Below, one piece after another: positions 18,201-23,974 of a DNA stretch of 64,000 bases. The stretch spans positions 62,001 to 126,000 of the forward strand of contig NZ_JBAJHU010000003.1 in NCBI RefSeq assembly GCF_036867415.1, in the 5' to 3' direction. The position numbers and the translations under genes are program-made. The notes below the pieces were generated by a model that made no database searches, was not told where the DNA came from, and was given only the letters and a program-made list of their open reading frames with translations. Each line of letters begins with the position of its first letter. Position 1 is the stretch's first letter. This stretch comes from Rossellomorea sp036867415. Its GTDB lineage: Bacteria > Bacillota > Bacilli > Bacillales > Bacillaceae_B.

Positions 18201-19051
18201 AAGTCACGCCCATTCACAAGTCAGAACTGACTGCTGAGAATCAACCTCTCGAAGGAACAGATGGTGATTGGAAAGACAAAGTGAACGAGGGGAAAGGAGT
18301 TGATTCAGAGACAAGTCATAAAGATGAAGTCCTTGCACGTCTCTCTTGGACGTATCCAAACATGCGGGCTGCAAGCCTTCGTTCGAAACAGTCCGTATCC
18401 GAGTTGAAACGGATGTATGAAATTAGAGATGAAGCTTCGAGTGTGGAATTACTCAGACGTCAGCAGAAACCCGTCTATAATCGACCTGCCTTCATGCAGT
18501 CCAAAGAATTGTCTCCTGCTGAGAAGGGGACTGCCATGCATATTGTCATGCAGCATATTTCATTTTCAGGCGGGATGCCATCAGAAGAGCAGATCGGCAC
18601 ACTGCTGAAAGATCTTGTCAGAAGAGAAATCTTCACGGAAGATCAGAGTGAATCGGTATCTGTCGATCATATCCTTGATTTCATGGAGAGTGAAATCGGT
18701 CAAAGGATGTTGAAAGCAGAGAATATTCAAAGAGAGATTCCATTCAGTATGAGCGTCCCTTTAAGGGAGATTTCCGATACCGGGGAAGAGGCTGCTGAAG
18801 AAACCATTCTCGTGCAAGGGGTAATCGATTGTGTGTTCAGGGACGAAAAAGGCATTGTTCTGCTGGATTATAAAACAGACGGTATTCATGACCGCTATAA
18901 AAATGGATTTGAGGAAGCGAAAGAAATCCTTGAAAATCGCTATAAAGTCCAAATAGAACTGTACACAAGAGCATTGGAATCAATATGGAAAGAAACAGTT
19001 TCAGAAAAATACCTGTATTTCTTTGACGGGGGACATCTGCTGGAGCTGTAA
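15281..19051 (+). CDS. addA: ATP-dependent helicase/nuclease subunit AddA
   Basis: A 1256-residue UvrD/Rep-type helicase with Walker A AAAAGSGKTAVLVERI near residue 40, helicase motifs including DEYQDTN, VGDVKQSIYRFR and LSQNFRSRKEV, and a C-terminal RecB-like nuclease domain with LLDYKTD (about residue 1190). It is the 3'-5' motor and one of the two nuclease subunits of AddAB. I prefer the ATG at 15281, nine bases after AGGAGG, rather than the ATG at 15275, which is only three bases from it. B. subtilis continues with sbcD-sbcC; here the gerP operon follows convergently. Confidence 0.95.
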   Translation: MSNFAIPVKPADVTWTDDQWKAIWAKGQDILVAAAAGSGKTAVLVERIIQRILSEEDRLDVDELLVVTFTNASAAEMRHRIGQALEKAIDEDPQSTHLRKQLSLLNRASISTLHSFCLEVIRKYYYLIDIDPGFRIADETEGDLIRDEVLDELFEEEYGKGDNTAFFRLVDTYTNDRSDGALQEMIRKLYDFSRSHPNPDKWLSNLTSMYEIGDDTDIDNLSFIEPLEVDISLQLQGARTLFQQALDLTKVPGGPSPRAHNFLDDLALADGLLESAKRSWNALYEKMQDLHFTKLKACRGDEFDKDLVDEAKKLRDHGKKMIEKLQEEFFLRKPESFLADMKNMKAVIRTLSELVIEFGHRFKAVKEEKGLVDFADLEHFCLDILREPGRGEMLEPSEAALQYKNKFKEVLVDEYQDTNMVQESILLLITGVEEKTGNRFMVGDVKQSIYRFRLAEPNLFMTKYNRFLPHSGESGLKIDLSQNFRSRKEVLDGTNFLFKQIMGESVGEMEYSKEAELVKGAPYPEERDHPIEVALIDQDTSEKAPASPEDGDLSLFDEEDIEKSVLEARYMAGEVRRMIEERTPVYNTKTNTERPIQYKDIVILLRSMPWAAEIMEEFKRQGIPIYANLSTGYFDATEISIMLSLLKVIDNPYQDIPLASVLRSPIVGIDEEGLASIRIHSRAGSYYDALKNFASQKPARSSDEETFEKVKLFTYQLDRWRTRARQGSVTELIWQLYRDTRFYDYVGGMAGGKQRQANLRALYDRARQYEETTFRGLFRFLRFIDRMRERGDDLGVARALSEQEDVVRLMTIHSSKGLEFPVVFVAGTSKQFNLMDLNASYLLDKDLGLASKYTDPDKRISYPSLPQLAFKRKKRMEAISEEMRVLYVALTRAKEKLFLVGTVKSLEKSLKKWKGAMNEREWLLPDHERSGASSYLDWIGPSLMRHPQCVELNGGELTGMDGQQEMIVHPSCWKVTPIHKSELTAENQPLEGTDGDWKDKVNEGKGVDSETSHKDEVLARLSWTYPNMRAASLRSKQSVSELKRMYEIRDEASSVELLRRQQKPVYNRPAFMQSKELSPAEKGTAMHIVMQHISFSGGMPSEEQIGTLLKDLVRREIFTEDQSESVSVDHILDFMESEIGQRMLKAENIQREIPFSMSVPLREISDTGEEAAEETILVQGVIDCVFRDEKGIVLLDYKTDGIHDRYKNGFEEAKEILENRYKVQIELYTRALESIWKETVSEKYLYFFDGGHLLEL

Positions 19052-19054
19052 TAG

Positions 19055-19098
19055 AAAAGCCGCTTCGGGATGAGATCATCTTTGAAGCGGCTTCTTAA
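19055..19098. terminator. Bidirectional terminator between addA and gerPF
   Basis: AAGCCGCTTC (19057-19066) pairs with GAAGCGGCTT (19084-19093); the T run is better in the minus direction (reading TTTTC), for gerP. Confidence 0.7.
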
Positions 19099-19313
19099 TT
19101 ATTTCCTGTTATCGGCTGATCAACAACATTGCAATCAAATGTGTTGGTTATGCTGAAAACATTATAACTCAATTGGAATGGACCGGTATTGAAACCGCCA
19201 GAGCCGCCAAATGTTTTCGAGGCGGACTTTGGTGAGATGACTGCAGTATCCCCAAACTGAACATTCCCGCCGCCTACACTTAATATGGAAACTGGACCTA
19301 TAATCGCAGGCAT
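19095..19313 (-). CDS. gerPF: Spore germination protein GerPF
   Basis: A 72-residue protein starting MPAIIGPVSILSVGGG, with FGDTAVISPKSASKTFGGSGGFNTG and the C-terminal DQPITGNN typical of GerPF; it is clearly homologous to GerPA at the other end of the operon. GerP proteins sit in the inner spore coat and let germinants reach their receptors. The ATG at 19313 is chosen since AGAAGG is nine bases upstream; the ATG at 19322 lies within that spacing. Last gene of the operon, before a terminator. Confidence 0.88.
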   Translation of the reverse strand: MPAIIGPVSILSVGGGNVQFGDTAVISPKSASKTFGGSGGFNTGPFQLSYNVFSITNTFDCNVVDQPITGNN

Positions 19314-19373
19314 ATAAAACATCCTTCTTTTTGTAGTCTATACTTCTAACCTATGTGATAATAATGCGAGCGT

Positions 19374-19862
19374 TCATTCAATTGTGTTTTGATTTTCCCC
19401 ATCCCTGAATTCAACGAACTCAATTGGCTCCTCGTCTTCGGCTTCCAGTCCAGGAATTTCAGTTTCTTGAATTTCTTCAAGTTCTTCCTCGCTGTATTCT
19501 GCATCGCCTTCTAGCTGACGGATATTCTTTACACGAGAATCCATATATACATTGCAGGTGTTGCCTATATGGATGATGGAGGAGAATGCAGTTGCCTGTA
19601 CTTTCATACAATTGACTCTAATGGGAGAAAGGTTCATCCTGTTGACGATTACATTTCTTTTAATCGGTGGGAGTTCGACCGTTTTATTGAATACATCGGA
19701 ATCGAAGGTCCCCTCGCTGCTGAGAAAAAATTCCTTTTCCCTCTGAACGGCATATGCTTTAGTTGTGGAGAGAATGGTTTGTGAGTCGCCAAGCTGGTAG
19801 ACGGAAGAGAAAGAAAGTGTGATTCCTGATAGCTCATTCACGATGGAACATCTTTTTAACAT
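19374..19862 (-). CDS. gerPE: Spore germination protein GerPE with acidic C-terminal tail
   Basis: A 162-residue protein by position and sequence GerPE. The N-terminal region (MLKRCSIVNELSG...VYQLGDSQTIL) shares the short beta-rich GerP pattern. After about residue 130 comes a strongly acidic tail (EEELEEIQETEIPGLEAEDEEP), which I do not remember in B. subtilis GerPE (about 133 residues). The start at 19862 gives a 7-bp gap from gerPD and has GGAGGG upstream; an in-frame start at 19904 would overlap gerPD by 35 bases. Confidence 0.8.
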   Translation of the reverse strand: MLKRCSIVNELSGITLSFSSVYQLGDSQTILSTTKAYAVQREKEFFLSSEGTFDSDVFNKTVELPPIKRNVIVNRMNLSPIRVNCMKVQATAFSSIIHIGNTCNVYMDSRVKNIRQLEGDAEYSEEELEEIQETEIPGLEAEDEEPIEFVEFRDGENQNTIE

Positions 19863-19869
19863 GATTGAA

Positions 19870-20052
19870 TCATCCCTCCGGAGAGAGCGGGACGAACGGA
19901 CCAATCAACAGGGATTCAGGAGGGGTATCAAAAGCCGATGCCAGTTGTATGACGTCAGCGTCCCCGATAAGCACAAGGGATGCGCTTGCCACCCCTTCAA
20001 TGTCAATGCTGCCGACAGATAATTCTCGATTAATCACTTGTAGATTCATCAT
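19870..20052 (-). CDS. gerPD: Spore germination protein GerPD
   Basis: A 60-residue protein with VINRELSVGSIDIEGV and the C-terminal FDTPPESLLIGPFVPLSPEG, characteristic of GerPD. The start is ATG at 20052 (ATGATG, the second being an alternative) after GGAAGGGATG. It overlaps the gerPC end by 23 bases, indicating translational coupling within the operon. Small coat protein needed for coat permeability to germinants. Confidence 0.88.
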   Translation of the reverse strand: MMNLQVINRELSVGSIDIEGVASASLVLIGDADVIQLASAFDTPPESLLIGPFVPLSPEG

Positions 20053-20653
20053 TTTTCATCCCTTCCATATTTTCAGGCATTTGTGACATGAAAGAAAAGA
20101 GTGCGGTTTGGATATCTTGTTTTATTTTGGAGATGATTTTCCCCCTCCACTCATCATCCGAGTGTTTTCCTTCAATAAATGGGATATTCTCCATGTAGAA
20201 ATCAATTCGCTGAGGCATCTGCTTTAAAAGATCCTGCTGTATCATTTCATGATAAGAAGAGTCAATCGAACGCTGAAGCTGTGCCTCATTATCCGAAATC
20301 AATCCAGACAGATCCTGCTGGATGTAAGCAGTAACTTCTTCTGTAATCCTTTCGCGATAAGGTGTCAAATCTTTGATACCTTTCTTCTTACCGTTTGCAT
20401 CCACCACGAAGTCCTCGATTTCTTCTTTAAGTCCGCCCGGATTCAAGCCGATATTCAAGGTTCCGTCCAGGGACTCGACCTTTAACTGATCAAACTTATA
20501 TTCAATTTTTTCAACATTGATTTTTGGTGAGTCCCTAACGGCGTGCAGTTCTTCTGAAAGTTTAGTGACCTTTTTTTCCAGCGCGACAATTTTCGTATTC
20601 AGGTTTTCGATATATTGATAGAGCTGTTGTGGTGTTAAATAATATTGGTTCAT
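20030..20653 (-). CDS. gerPC: Spore germination protein GerPC
   Basis: A 207-residue protein, the largest of the operon. It begins MNQYYLTPQQLYQYIENLNTKIVALEKKVTKLSEEL, a coiled-coil start (about residues 10-40), followed by a segment with KFDQLKVESLDGTLNIGLNP and a helical C-terminal half. This layout matches GerPC, inferred to act with the other GerP proteins in the inner coat. Start ATG at 20653 follows AAGAGGTG. The final 23 bases overlap gerPD. Confidence 0.88.
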   Translation of the reverse strand: MNQYYLTPQQLYQYIENLNTKIVALEKKVTKLSEELHAVRDSPKINVEKIEYKFDQLKVESLDGTLNIGLNPGGLKEEIEDFVVDANGKKKGIKDLTPYRERITEEVTAYIQQDLSGLISDNEAQLQRSIDSSYHEMIQQDLLKQMPQRIDFYMENIPFIEGKHSDDEWRGKIISKIKQDIQTALFSFMSQMPENMEGMKNDESTSD

Positions 20654-20680
20654 GTATACACCTCTTTCTTTCGCCGCGGG

Positions 20681-20917
20681 TCATGACGTTCCGGGAGTTT
20701 GTAATGGAACCAGAGGAGTCGCTGAAGGTCCTTCGGGCGTCTCATCGCTTCCGTTCTTCTTTGCTTCGGGTGCGGGACCAGTAAACCCGCCGGTATTGTA
20801 AAGGTAGCTGTTCGTATTGATTTGTCCGCAAGTTCCTATTTGAAAAACGGAGGAATTCGTCATTCCACCGATTTTGATATACCTGATCTGGATGGTTTGC
20901 TGAAGGTAATAGTTCAT
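20681..20917 (-). CDS. gerPB: Spore germination protein GerPB
   Basis: A 78-residue protein, MNYYLQQTIQIRYIKIGGM..., with SSVFQIGTCGQI and LYNTGGFTGPAPE, typical of GerPB; the C-terminus is proline-rich (TPLVPLQTPGTS). The ATG at 20917 is chosen because GAGAGTGAT stands just before it; in-frame ATGs at 20923 and 20932 are worse placed. It starts 11 bases after the gerPA stop. Confidence 0.87.
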   Translation of the reverse strand: MNYYLQQTIQIRYIKIGGMTNSSVFQIGTCGQINTNSYLYNTGGFTGPAPEAKKNGSDETPEGPSATPLVPLQTPGTS

Positions 20918-20928
20918 GGGCATCACTC

Positions 20929-21150
20929 TCATAAATTAAAGTTTATACCTTGATCCATGACATCATCGTCCACAGTATATGTCAGGGAACTTTCATTATA
21001 GACGGAAATCCCTTTACCTGTTATGAAAGATCCTGCACCGGCAAAGGTTTTTGCAGTTGAAATCGGACTGATTGTAAAGACATCCCCGATATGGAAGACG
21101 CCGCTCGAACCGACACTGACGACCTGAGCTATTCCTACGATTGCGGGCAT
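20929..21150 (-). CDS. gerPA: Spore germination protein GerPA
   Basis: A 73-residue protein starting MPAIVGIAQVVSVGSSGVFHIGD, with the ISPISTAKTFAGAGSF segment shared with GerPF. First gene of the gerPA-PF operon; ATG at 21150 follows AAAGGTGTGAG. A sigma-K-type promoter lies about 40-60 bp upstream, in agreement with mother-cell expression late in sporulation known for gerP. Confidence 0.9.
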   Translation of the reverse strand: MPAIVGIAQVVSVGSSGVFHIGDVFTISPISTAKTFAGAGSFITGKGISVYNESSLTYTVDDDVMDQGINFNL

Positions 21151-21186
21151 AACAACTCACACCTTTAAGACTAAGTTAATTATTGT

Positions 21187-21213
21187 TATTCTATGTGAGA
21201 AGATAAATTAAGT
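21187..21213 (-). promoter_or_regulatory. Sigma-K-type promoter of gerP operon
   Basis: On the minus strand the dinucleotide AC (21213-21212) is followed after exactly 16 bp by CATAGAATA (21195-21187), which fits the sigma-K pattern AC-N16-CATANNNTA. The distance to gerPA and known sigma-K control of gerP in B. subtilis support it. Confidence 0.65.
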
Positions 21214-21278
21214 GATAATCGCCTAAATCGCAGTTGTCATGTACAATGAAAGAGTAATAAATGCTGGAGGAAAAATGA

Positions 21279-22457
21279 ATGAATACATTATCGCCAATTA
21301 AAGAATCAGAACGCATCGCAAGTCTCGATGTGATCAGAGGATTTTCATTGCTGGGAATCTTTATCATCAACATGATATCTTTTCATTCGCCATTTCTATA
21401 TATGGATCCTTATTCATGGTGGAAAGTTCCAAGTGATACTGCGCTTTTTCCGTGGATAGATGTGCTGGTACAAGCAAGTTTCTATCCCTTGTTTGCCATG
21501 ATGTTCGGATATGGCCTTGCTATTCAGCAGGACCGGGCTGAGGAGAAAGGACTGCCTTTTTATACATTTGGAATCAGAAGGCTGCTGATATTGCTTGTCA
21601 TCGGCTGTATACATGCTTTCTTGATTTGGTCAGGGGACATATTGATCAATTATGCTGTTTTCGGGCTTCTGCTGCTGTTATTTATGAGATTGAGTGGGAA
21701 AAGCTTACTGCTGCTGGGGAGCCTGCTGCTTCTTCTGCCGCAATTGTTTTTTAGTATATTATTAGTATTAATGTCATTTTCCGATCCTGCCGGTGTAGCA
21801 AATTATACGAATATCGGGGCATTGCAGGACTCTGTCGCCGCTTACGCATCAGGGAGTTTCTCAGAGATCATGGTGCAGCGATTCAGCGATTGGTATGCAG
21901 TCAATTCACCAGGCAATATATTATTCCTGATTCTGTCCATCCTGCCGGTCATGATGATCGGTGCCGGGGCAGGTAAGCTTAAACTTCTTGAAAATGCAGC
22001 TTCCTACAAAAGAAGATGGCTTCTCTTGGGGACGGGGTTACTGATTACAAGTATTGCAATCAAGATGCTTCCTATTATGATAGAGACCAATGCAGCTTAT
22101 TCTTACATACAGGATTATCTGGGAGGTCCTTTCTTATCAGTATCTTATGCAGTAATCCTGGCTTTATTAGTAGAGAATAAAAAAATGAAAAAATGGAGCA
22201 AGCCGCTTGCTTCAGCAGGCAGAATGTCATTGACCAATTATCTGCTTCAATCCATTATCGGTACATTGATTTTTTATTCCTACGGATTTGGGCTTTATGG
22301 GCAAGTGACTCTGACCACGGGGACTTACTTAGCGGTTGGCATTTTCGCTATACAGGTAATCCTTTCTGAAATCTGGCTGTCGAAGTTCCAGCATGGTCCT
22401 GTGGAGAAGCTGTGGCGACTTCTAAGTTATGGGAAACGTAAAAAGAGAGTTTTGTAA
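21279..22457 (+). CDS. DUF418 membrane protein (YrkO/YxaH type)
   Basis: A 392-residue membrane protein with about eight to ten hydrophobic segments. The start RIASLDVIRGFSLLGIFIINM and the C-terminal ASAGRMSLTNYLLQSIIGT are the conserved ends of the heparan-alpha-glucosaminide acetyltransferase-like/DUF418 family. Substrate unknown. The ATG at 21279 follows GGAGGAAAAA. It is divergent from gerPA. No fixed place for such a gene here in B. subtilis that I recall. Confidence 0.8.
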   Translation: MNTLSPIKESERIASLDVIRGFSLLGIFIINMISFHSPFLYMDPYSWWKVPSDTALFPWIDVLVQASFYPLFAMMFGYGLAIQQDRAEEKGLPFYTFGIRRLLILLVIGCIHAFLIWSGDILINYAVFGLLLLLFMRLSGKSLLLLGSLLLLLPQLFFSILLVLMSFSDPAGVANYTNIGALQDSVAAYASGSFSEIMVQRFSDWYAVNSPGNILFLILSILPVMMIGAGAGKLKLLENAASYKRRWLLLGTGLLITSIAIKMLPIMIETNAAYSYIQDYLGGPFLSVSYAVILALLVENKKMKKWSKPLASAGRMSLTNYLLQSIIGTLIFYSYGFGLYGQVTLTTGTYLAVGIFAIQVILSEIWLSKFQHGPVEKLWRLLSYGKRKKRVL

Positions 22458-22497
22458 AGTACTATTACATAAGTAAAGCAAAGGGGATGAATAGTGG

Positions 22498-23391
22498 ATG
22501 AAACTGGCGAGTTTTGTAGTGAATGGAAAGGCAGCATATGGAGTTGTTGATGGAGAATACGTTATTGATTTAATAAGCTTATCAAAGAGTTATGGTGAAT
22601 CGCTTCCTCATAGTGTGCAGGAAGCAATTGATAGCGGGGAGGAGTTTCCCGTGAAAGCGGAAGAGCTTCTAAGGTTCGCCCGGGACAAGAAAGCTATTGC
22701 CGGCCATATGTACCCGTTGGGAGAGATAAATTGGCTGCCGCCTATACCTGTTGTAAAAAGGAATATTATGTGCGTAGGGAAGAACTACCGTGATCATGCC
22801 ATTGAGATGGGTAGTGAAAAAGACATACCTGAACATATCATGATCTTCACCAAAGCGACAACCACGGTTACCGGACACGAACAGAAGGTTCCTGTCCATG
22901 ATGATGCAACAAGTGAGCTGGATTACGAAGGGGAGCTTGCGGTTGTGATCGGCAAGAAAGGCAAAGGAATCTCGCCTGATGAAGCGATGAATCATGTTTT
23001 TGGCTACACGATCGTAAACGATCTTACAGCCCGGGACCTGCAGAAAAAACATGGTCAATTCTTTATCGGGAAAAGCCTGGATTCCACGTGCCCGGTCGGC
23101 CCTTATATCGTCACAAAAGATGAAATTGATGCCCCCGACCGTCTTACGATCAAAACCAGTGTCAACGGGGAAGTCCGCCAGTCCTCGAGCACGGATCTGA
23201 TGATTTTCAAGATTCCGGACATCATCTCGATCCTATCTAAAGGGATGACGCTGGAAACGGGTGATATCATTGCGACGGGCACCCCGGCAGGAGTCGGAAA
23301 AGGCTTTAATCCGCCTCGCTTCTTAAAAGCCGGTGACTTGGTTGAAATCGAAGTCGAAGGCATTGGAATTTTGACAAATCAGTTACAGTGA
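22498..23391 (+). CDS. yisK: Fumarylacetoacetate hydrolase-family protein YisK
   Basis: A 297-residue protein: a small N-terminal domain (about 1-90) and an FAH domain with NIMCVGKNYRDHAIE, the metal ligands of SELDYEGELAVVIG, and the GDIIATGTPAGVG motif. Family members hydrolyse or decarboxylate oxo-acids with Mg or Mn; B. subtilis YisK acts on oxaloacetate and is tied to cell-shape control. The ATG at 22498 follows AAGGGGATG. The yisK-yisL order matches B. subtilis. Confidence 0.87.
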   Translation: MKLASFVVNGKAAYGVVDGEYVIDLISLSKSYGESLPHSVQEAIDSGEEFPVKAEELLRFARDKKAIAGHMYPLGEINWLPPIPVVKRNIMCVGKNYRDHAIEMGSEKDIPEHIMIFTKATTTVTGHEQKVPVHDDATSELDYEGELAVVIGKKGKGISPDEAMNHVFGYTIVNDLTARDLQKKHGQFFIGKSLDSTCPVGPYIVTKDEIDAPDRLTIKTSVNGEVRQSSSTDLMIFKIPDIISILSKGMTLETGDIIATGTPAGVGKGFNPPRFLKAGDLVEIEVEGIGILTNQLQ

Positions 23392-23468
23392 TGGGTTATA
23401 TTTCTGTTACTGATTAGGTTATGGTAATATATTATGAGCATAAACATTCTAGCTGTGGGAGGTTCACT

Positions 23469-23828
23469 ATGTTTGATAATACACATGCCCATATCACAAC
23501 CTGGGCCATTGCGATTATTCTTTTCTTTGTAGCCGTGGGATTACATAATGCCGGCAAAGCGAAAGGCATGAAAGTGGTACACATGATCCTTCGTTTGTTC
23601 TACTTACTCATCATACTGACAGGCGCACTCTTGTTCTGGAAGCATCAAGGCATCGATCCGGCTCTATATGGTGTGAAAGCACTGGTCGGAATCTGGGTCA
23701 TCGGGATGCTTGAAATGGTACTCGTCCGGATGAATAAAGGAAAGAGCACGAAGGTTTTCTGGATTCAATTGATCATTTCGTTGATCATCGTCATCATCTT
23801 AGGATTTAAATTACCTCTTGGATTTTAA
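23469..23828 (+). CDS. yisL: YisL/UPF0344 membrane protein
   Basis: A 119-residue protein with four hydrophobic segments and short loops (TWAIAIILFFVAVGLHNAG at the start; IIVIILGFKLPLGF at the end), the known size and layout of UPF0344/YisL. Function unknown. The ATG at 23469 is preceded by GGGAGGTT; the frame's earlier ATG at 23421 lacks a ribosome-binding site. Follows yisK at 77 bp, probably cotranscribed. Confidence 0.82.
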   Translation: MFDNTHAHITTWAIAIILFFVAVGLHNAGKAKGMKVVHMILRLFYLLIILTGALLFWKHQGIDPALYGVKALVGIWVIGMLEMVLVRMNKGKSTKVFWIQLIISLIIVIILGFKLPLGF

Positions 23829-23842
23829 TAGGATTAGGATGC

Positions 23843-23870
23843 AGGGTCTGCTTTTTGCAGGCTCTTTTTG
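23843..23870 (+). terminator. Terminator after yisL
   Basis: AGGGTCTGC / GCAGGCTCT stem with two G-U pairs, followed by TTTTTG. Confidence 0.6.
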
Positions 23871-23974
23871 TTTGAGGGCGATAAGGGATGTTGATTTTAT
23901 GAAAAAATACATATCCAATTCTGTCGAATTGTGGTATTTTTGTAGTAACATGTCTTTAAGAGTAGGTGTGAAAT

